Origin: Cycas panzhihuaensis
Taxonomy: Eukaryota > Cycadophyta
Direction: 5' to 3'
Length of the DNA stretch: 64,000 nucleotides
Assembly (NCBI GenBank): GCA_023213395.1
Contig: CM041465.1
Coordinates: 99,703,741-99,767,740, forward strand
Shown here: positions 60,152 to 64,000 of the stretch, one piece after another
How the letters are laid out: each line of letters opens with the position of its first letter
How positions within the stretch are numbered: the stretch's first letter is position 1
Position numbers and translations under genes: made by a program
Notes under the pieces: model-generated
Seen by the model: only the letters and a program-made list of their open reading frames with translations
What the model was told of the DNA's origin: nothing
Databases searched by the model: none

Positions 60152-61345
60152 TTTCTTGTGGCCGGCTCCTCTGTGCGATAACCTCTCCTCCTGGCTCCCA
60201 CTTGTTCAGTACCTCCTCCTCAAGTACCACCTCTGCCTGGGCCTCTCTCCTCATTGGCACTGGCTCAGCTATCGCCTCTCCGGATCTCCTCACAATTCGT
60301 AGCCTGCAGGCCCTCGTCACTTGCCCCCTACTCTCCTCTGTAGCCCTTGATGGGCCTGCCTCTCTGTCGACAGTCCTGGATGGCCCTGCTGCTCCTCCTA
60401 CTATCCTCGATGGACCTGCCTCTCCCGCAGGTTGTGATGGGCTGGCCCCATCTCCTCCATCTCCATCGTCATCATCATCACCTGGGAGTGCCTCTGCTCC
60501 GCCTATCTCATCGTCACTGTCCCACCTCATTACCCTATACGGATTTGCCATGAAATCTATCATAGTGAGGAGGTCCAACGATGTAGCCCCCACTAAGTGT
60601 CAGACATGGGCCTAGTCCTCTGTCCCCCTCAGCTTGGTCTGCCACCTGTGGACCATCGAGACCCACTCTACAATGGGGTGTGGTCCCCCTATTGGTGCCA
60701 CAACTCTGAAATGATCGAAGAACCAGCACTGTAGTAATGTGCTATATGATAGTCCCCCCCTGCCTATCGTCCTGATAGCATCTAGCTACGCAATGAGGTT
60801 TGTCGCTATTAGGGTGGCCCAATCCATCCTCTTGTCGGCCTCATAGCAGCGCACTGCATCCATCCATCCCCTAAGGATGTCCCTATAGTTCTATTTCTGG
60901 GAAATCTAGAACAGAATGCACAACGTGATGAGCTTCCTCACTCGAGGAATCCTAGACATAACCATAGTTTGGAGAGGAACTTCTCTCCTCTCCCATCTAT
61001 TCATCCCTGTGAAGAACACCGCTGCCTCCTTATATGCTGCCTCATTGCTAGGCAGCGCTCCTAGTGCAACCAACCTCCAGTTGCTGGTACCCCTAGTATT
61101 CACCTGATATCCCTCGACGTCACTGTCATGTCTCCCACCTGGGATTGGTGGAAAATGTGTCTCCTTTGGTCCCAATGTGATATGATATCTATTAATAATC
61201 TCTGGTCTGACATATATTGAGGTGTCTTTAAGGCCTTAAAGAGGCTGCACCTCTGTAGGACCCCCTTGTCCTCCGTGGACATCATCTCGATGAAACTGAG
61301 CATCGCCATCCCTATGTTCTCGCAGTTATCCACCGCAATAACAGC

Positions 61346-61826
61346 CTGTCAACACCACAAAACCAGTCAAAGTCAAGCTTATGTCAATTCTTTATCCTTC
61401 TAGCTATCTGTCAACCCTGTTTGATCGAGATTCGGGGCCTCATGGCCCCCCATCTTTCTTTTTCTGCAGGTTTACCTTCGTACCATGCTAAACTCTGTGG
61501 TATCGCAGAGTTTAGCTAAGGTCCTGCAGTAATCAGCGCCCTGCGGCAAAGATCATGGCACCGCGATCTTTACCGTGGTGCAAACAGCACCCCCCCAAAA
61601 GGGGAGGGTTCTGCCTAAAAAAATTAAAAAATCTTTATGGGTGGTCCCTTGTGGGGCCCACTGGGACCAGGGCTCCCTAATGCCCAGGTCCCCCCTTTTT
61701 TTGGGTCCAATTCAGACTCTGAGAGGCCACTATTCACCCATATGGGGTACAAAACTACATAGAAATCAACAAAAAGCACACAAACTAAAACTTTGAAATG
61801 GGATAGGTTTCATGGAATCCACTCAC
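61346..61826 (-). other. Predicted first intron of the antisense PMD gene
   Basis: 481 bp, donor CTA|GTGAGT at 61826, acceptor GTTGACAG at 61346. It holds the repeated AAACTCTG...GGTAC and GATCTTTACC words at 61480-61580 that resemble the LTR motif at 52330-52390. Confidence 0.5.
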
Positions 61827-62008
61827 TAGATCCAGCCTGGCTATCGCCATCTCGCTCTGATGGTCTCGATGACTATCTCTGAGCTCCAATCCAATGGTCT
61901 GATCTCCCTCTGTGTGCCTCCAAAGTCAGGTGGCGCTCCATTGCATAAGGAAATGGCTCTGGTTTCTCTCGAGAGCCAGTGAAAACGAATCTATTTTTCG
62001 TCGAATTT

Positions 62009-62019
62009 CCTTATATATA
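62009..62019 (-). promoter_or_regulatory. TATA box of the antisense PMD gene
   Basis: Minus TATATATAAGG, about 160 bases before the proposed ATG at 61850 and at no LTR boundary, so the antisense gene seems to have its own promoter. Confidence 0.55.
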
Positions 62020-62039
62020 CGGGGGGCCTGACAGGCACT

Positions 62040-62410
62040 ACCTCTATTTTTGCTCTCGTGACAGCCGTTTGGATAATCCTGTTTCCTTAATCACCTTTGT
62101 CTTCTGCCCATGTCTCCCATTTCGCTTCTTTGGTGTCTTTTTCGCTCTTTCTTACTAGTACATTTATTGCACTTCATCATTGCACTCCAGGGGGAATGCT
62201 CCCCCCATCCAAGGGCATGTTTTGTTTCCCAAAGTAACCCTTGCTACCCCAAGGTGCCTTTTTTTCGCTTGCTCTTAGGTAGTGGTCGAGCTACTCATTC
62301 TCGTCCTTGGGTAGCCCCATTGCTAGGTCCTCCTACCCTTCACGGCCACCTATTGCTTGCCTTTCCAATCTCTCTTTCATTCCATTATTGTTTATTACTA
62401 CTAGGGCCTT
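62040..62410. other. Intergenic stretch before the RNase H
   Basis: Between the divergent antisense promoter and the sense RNase H. Overlapping plus-strand open frames are hydrophobic and low in support; I see no gene. Confidence 0.4.
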
Positions 62411-62813
62411 GTGTCACCTATATCCCTCTACATTTTTATCAACGACAGAAGCTGCGGTAACCCTGGACCTTCTGTCGCTGCATGGATTCTTCGCAGCCCC
62501 TCTGGATACGATTTTCTATGCTCTAGGATCTTTCTCCTAGAGGCTACTAATAATGAAGTTGAGTACAGAGATGTTATTGAAGCTCTCACTAACGCTCTAC
62601 ATTTCTATCACAGACCTATTATTCTACTTTGTGACTCTCAGGTTGTGGTGTCTCATCTCATCCAGGTTTATCAGGTGTGATGGTGACTCTCAGGTGGCTT
62701 GCTTCTCGTCTGTCGACATTCATCATATTCCTCGGGCCCTCAACGTTGAGGTAGATAGTCTCATCTGCCTTATCCTTAAGCACTGCCTTCCTCTTCTTGC
62801 TGACCGTCCCTGA
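62411..62813 (+). pseudogene. Archaeal-type RNase H before the 3' LTR (one frameshift)
   Basis: PISLYIFINDRSCGNPGPSV has the F-x-D-G/R start (Asp kept in IND). EATNNEVEYRDVIEALTNAL contains the catalytic E of N-E-x-E-Y. ILLCDSQVVVSHL carries the third Asp (CDSQ). After a shift near 62670 the tail reads SSVDIHHIPRALNVEVDSLI, the closing I.HIPR..N.eaD.L motif. All main catalytic residues remain, unlike the copies at 28253 and 41285. There is no RT or integrase beside it: it sits alone between the antisense promoter and the polypurine tract. Confidence 0.82.
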
Positions 62814-63223
62814 AGCTTGTCTAGTCGCTCTGTCACCCAAGCCCCAGGTTGTCATACACTTCACCTTGCGGTCTATTTGCACCTCTAAAACTTAGCTACT
62901 AATGAGGTTAAACAATGGTGACTACCAGTTCTGTTTACTCATCTCTTCTACTTGATTATGCATATCTCTTTGCATCTTTTGTGGTGGGGGATAGCCCCCT
63001 CACCTTTCATATTCTCCAGTTGGTCCCTTGGTGATACATAGGCAGCCCCTATATTGTCTCCACCTCTACCTTCATATCCACGCATTCCGCCATGACACTC
63101 ACCGGCACCCTTGACTACTGTTATAATCTTGATTTATATATCTACATACACATGTGCTATTGACAGTTGTATTGCCAGCATTTGCCATCGCACCATGCTT
63201 CCAAGCGGCGGGGCTCTGTTGCT
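62814..63223. other. 3' untranslated region before the polypurine tract
   Basis: No gene recognised. Confidence 0.5.
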
Positions 63224-63233
63224 AAGGGGGCAG
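63224..63233 (+). other. Polypurine tract of the Tat-like element
   Basis: AAGGGGGCAG directly before TGTTTCCCAGC; the same form occurs at 40787-40797 on minus. Confidence 0.85.
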
Positions 63234-64000
63234 TGTTTCCCAGCTTCTGGGAATGGATACAGAGCGATCAACTCAGGTAAGTGCAGGTATGATTCTCACC
63301 TTATTATTATTTTCTTTTGTGACGAGTATCTGCTTGCATGCTATGATTTCGTAGATGGTCCTGTTGTCATCTACACCTATCTAGCCTATGACGATTATAG
63401 CGGGGGCACATTCCCAGTGAGTGTGACACCCCAGTGGCTGCGTCACTTCCTGCATTCTGCCCTACTCACCTTAAGACCCACTTGGTTCATGTCATACGCA
63501 CCCGTGTGATGACCCATCGTCGTTTGGTTGACTTGTCACATATTTTGAGTCCCCATTGTTGCTTCCTGTGGCTCATTTGTTTGCTTGTCTGCCTCTGGGT
63601 AGGTGGGCTGCCCTGCCGCCTCTGGGTCAGCAGTCTATAGCCCAGGTTGGTTGTTTGGGCTAGTTTTGGCCTCTGGTCCCACACCGCGGCAAATTTCGTG
63701 ATGTAGTAAAGTTCTGGTAGTGCTGAAGTTCTGCGGTCGACTATCATGACTTATTTTTAAAATCTACCATGGCAATTCTTGCATTTATTGCAGAATTACC
63801 ACGTGTCTCGCAACTTCACTCACCACCAGTCGTGCCCTAATCATTCGATTAGGGTTGAGGTTGGGTATTTAAGTCTTACCTAAATCATTTTAGGGATCTC
63901 TTTACCTCATTTTAGAAGGATCATAAAGAAAAATGCCCTGATGTCTGTTGTCTCCTACCGCTCCACTATTGTTCCAGGACCTGCAACTACTCTCCAGTGC
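63234..64000 (+). repeat. 3' LTR of the Tat-like element (cut by window end)
   Basis: Starts TGTTTCCCAGCTTCTGGG, with the TG intact. It aligns with 51879-52645, including the CAGGTAAGT signature (63274-63282) and the TATA-like box (63866-63873). Confidence 0.9.

Larger units (their letters stand above)
59502..61850 (-). pseudogene. Antisense PMD (MAIN-like) gene inside the Tat-like element
   Basis: Model on minus: exon 1 61850-61827 (ATG; MAIARLDL), intron 61826-61346, exon 2 61345-60152, intron 60151-60044, exon 3 60043-59502. Exon 1 joins exon 2 in phase 0 to give AVIAVDNCENIGMAMLSFIE. PMD signatures: LIDIISHWDQRRHIFHQ, GDMTVTSRDI and ILGVPATGG, then after a shift near 61080 FFTGMNRWERREVPLQTMV, SRIPRVRKLITLCILF and YSTLLQCWFFDHFRVVAP. 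An acidic Asp/Gly-rich stretch and basic region follow (60593-60152). Exon 3 is helical (FIPLVRARDIWAVETQEHIA; LEERLRGVESKRDHIQAQYD), a probable coiled coil. There are several stops. PMD proteins are nuclear in plants where studied; the role within an element is unknown. Confidence 0.7.
51879..64000 (+). mobile_element. Tat/Ogre-like gypsy element with antisense PMD gene (3' end beyond window)
   Basis: 5' LTR 51879-54661, primer-binding site 54663, gag, protease, integrase C-terminus, antisense PMD gene, sense RNase H, polypurine tract, 3' LTR from 63234, cut by the window end. If the 3' LTR is as long as the 5' one, the element is about 14.1 kb. The RT, first RNase H and integrase core are absent, so it could move only with help. 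It is more GC-rich and better preserved than most of the window. The two LTRs differ at roughly 7-8 % of compared sites by eye. Confidence 0.85.

Noticed and set aside
60202-60615. Plus-strand 137-codon Ser/Pro-rich open frame
   Set aside because: Antisense shadow of the acidic Gly/Asp-rich part of PMD exon 2, whose minus-strand reading connects to PMD motifs on both sides.
1-64000. Host genes, tRNA or rRNA genes, organellar insertions
   Set aside because: Searched by eye on both strands for typical motifs; nothing convincing outside retrotransposon sequence.

Overview
This window is repeat-derived DNA from a large, transposon-rich plant nuclear genome. Everything recognisable is an LTR retrotransposon or part of one: Ty1/copia proteins of plant type, Tat/Ogre-like Ty3/gypsy elements with very long LTRs, and a plant mobile domain (PMD) gene carried inside the latter. 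I found no ordinary host gene, tRNA, rRNA or organellar insertion. The species cannot be named from this sequence; a seed plant with many old, slowly removed elements fits. Most coding sequence is broken by stops and C-to-T/G-to-A changes. All coordinates and similarities were judged by eye.

Layout. (1) 1-477 and 25,987 onward are the two sides of one old target. Between them lies a tandem array of one copia family on the minus strand, LTR-internal-LTR-internal-LTR-internal-LTR (478-25,986), with a near-matching 5-bp target duplication only at the outer edges. Unit A holds a 3.2-kb solo LTR of a Tat-like element (2,757-5,981). Unit B holds a second, full-length copia (12,069-19,623). (2) 25,992-30,756 and 35,984-36,600 are a degraded Tat-like region with a second (archaeal-type) RNase H on plus and a PMD gene on minus. 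The PMD gene is split by a young copia (30,757-35,983) whose two 220-bp LTRs differ at about 4 % of sites. (3) 36,600-44,000 is degraded, with a 50-bp minisatellite, a 253-bp tandem duplication and a deleted minus-strand Tat element (RNase H, polypurine tract, LTR ends). (4) 44,000-48,800 is a decayed plus-strand copia. (5) 48,880-51,840 holds two head-to-head Tat LTR fragments. (6) 51,879 to the window end is a Tat-like element with a 2.8-kb 5' LTR, gag, protease, the C-terminus of integrase, an antisense PMD gene, an RNase H, a polypurine tract and the start of the 3' LTR.

The most interesting system is in (6) and, more decayed, in (2): a gypsy-type element that lacks its own reverse transcriptase but carries gag-protease in sense, a multi-exon PMD gene in antisense with its own TATA box and spliceable introns, and a free-standing RNase H next to the 3' LTR. 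One intron has the same place and nearly the same length in both copies, which argues that the antisense gene was a real spliced gene inherited with the element family.
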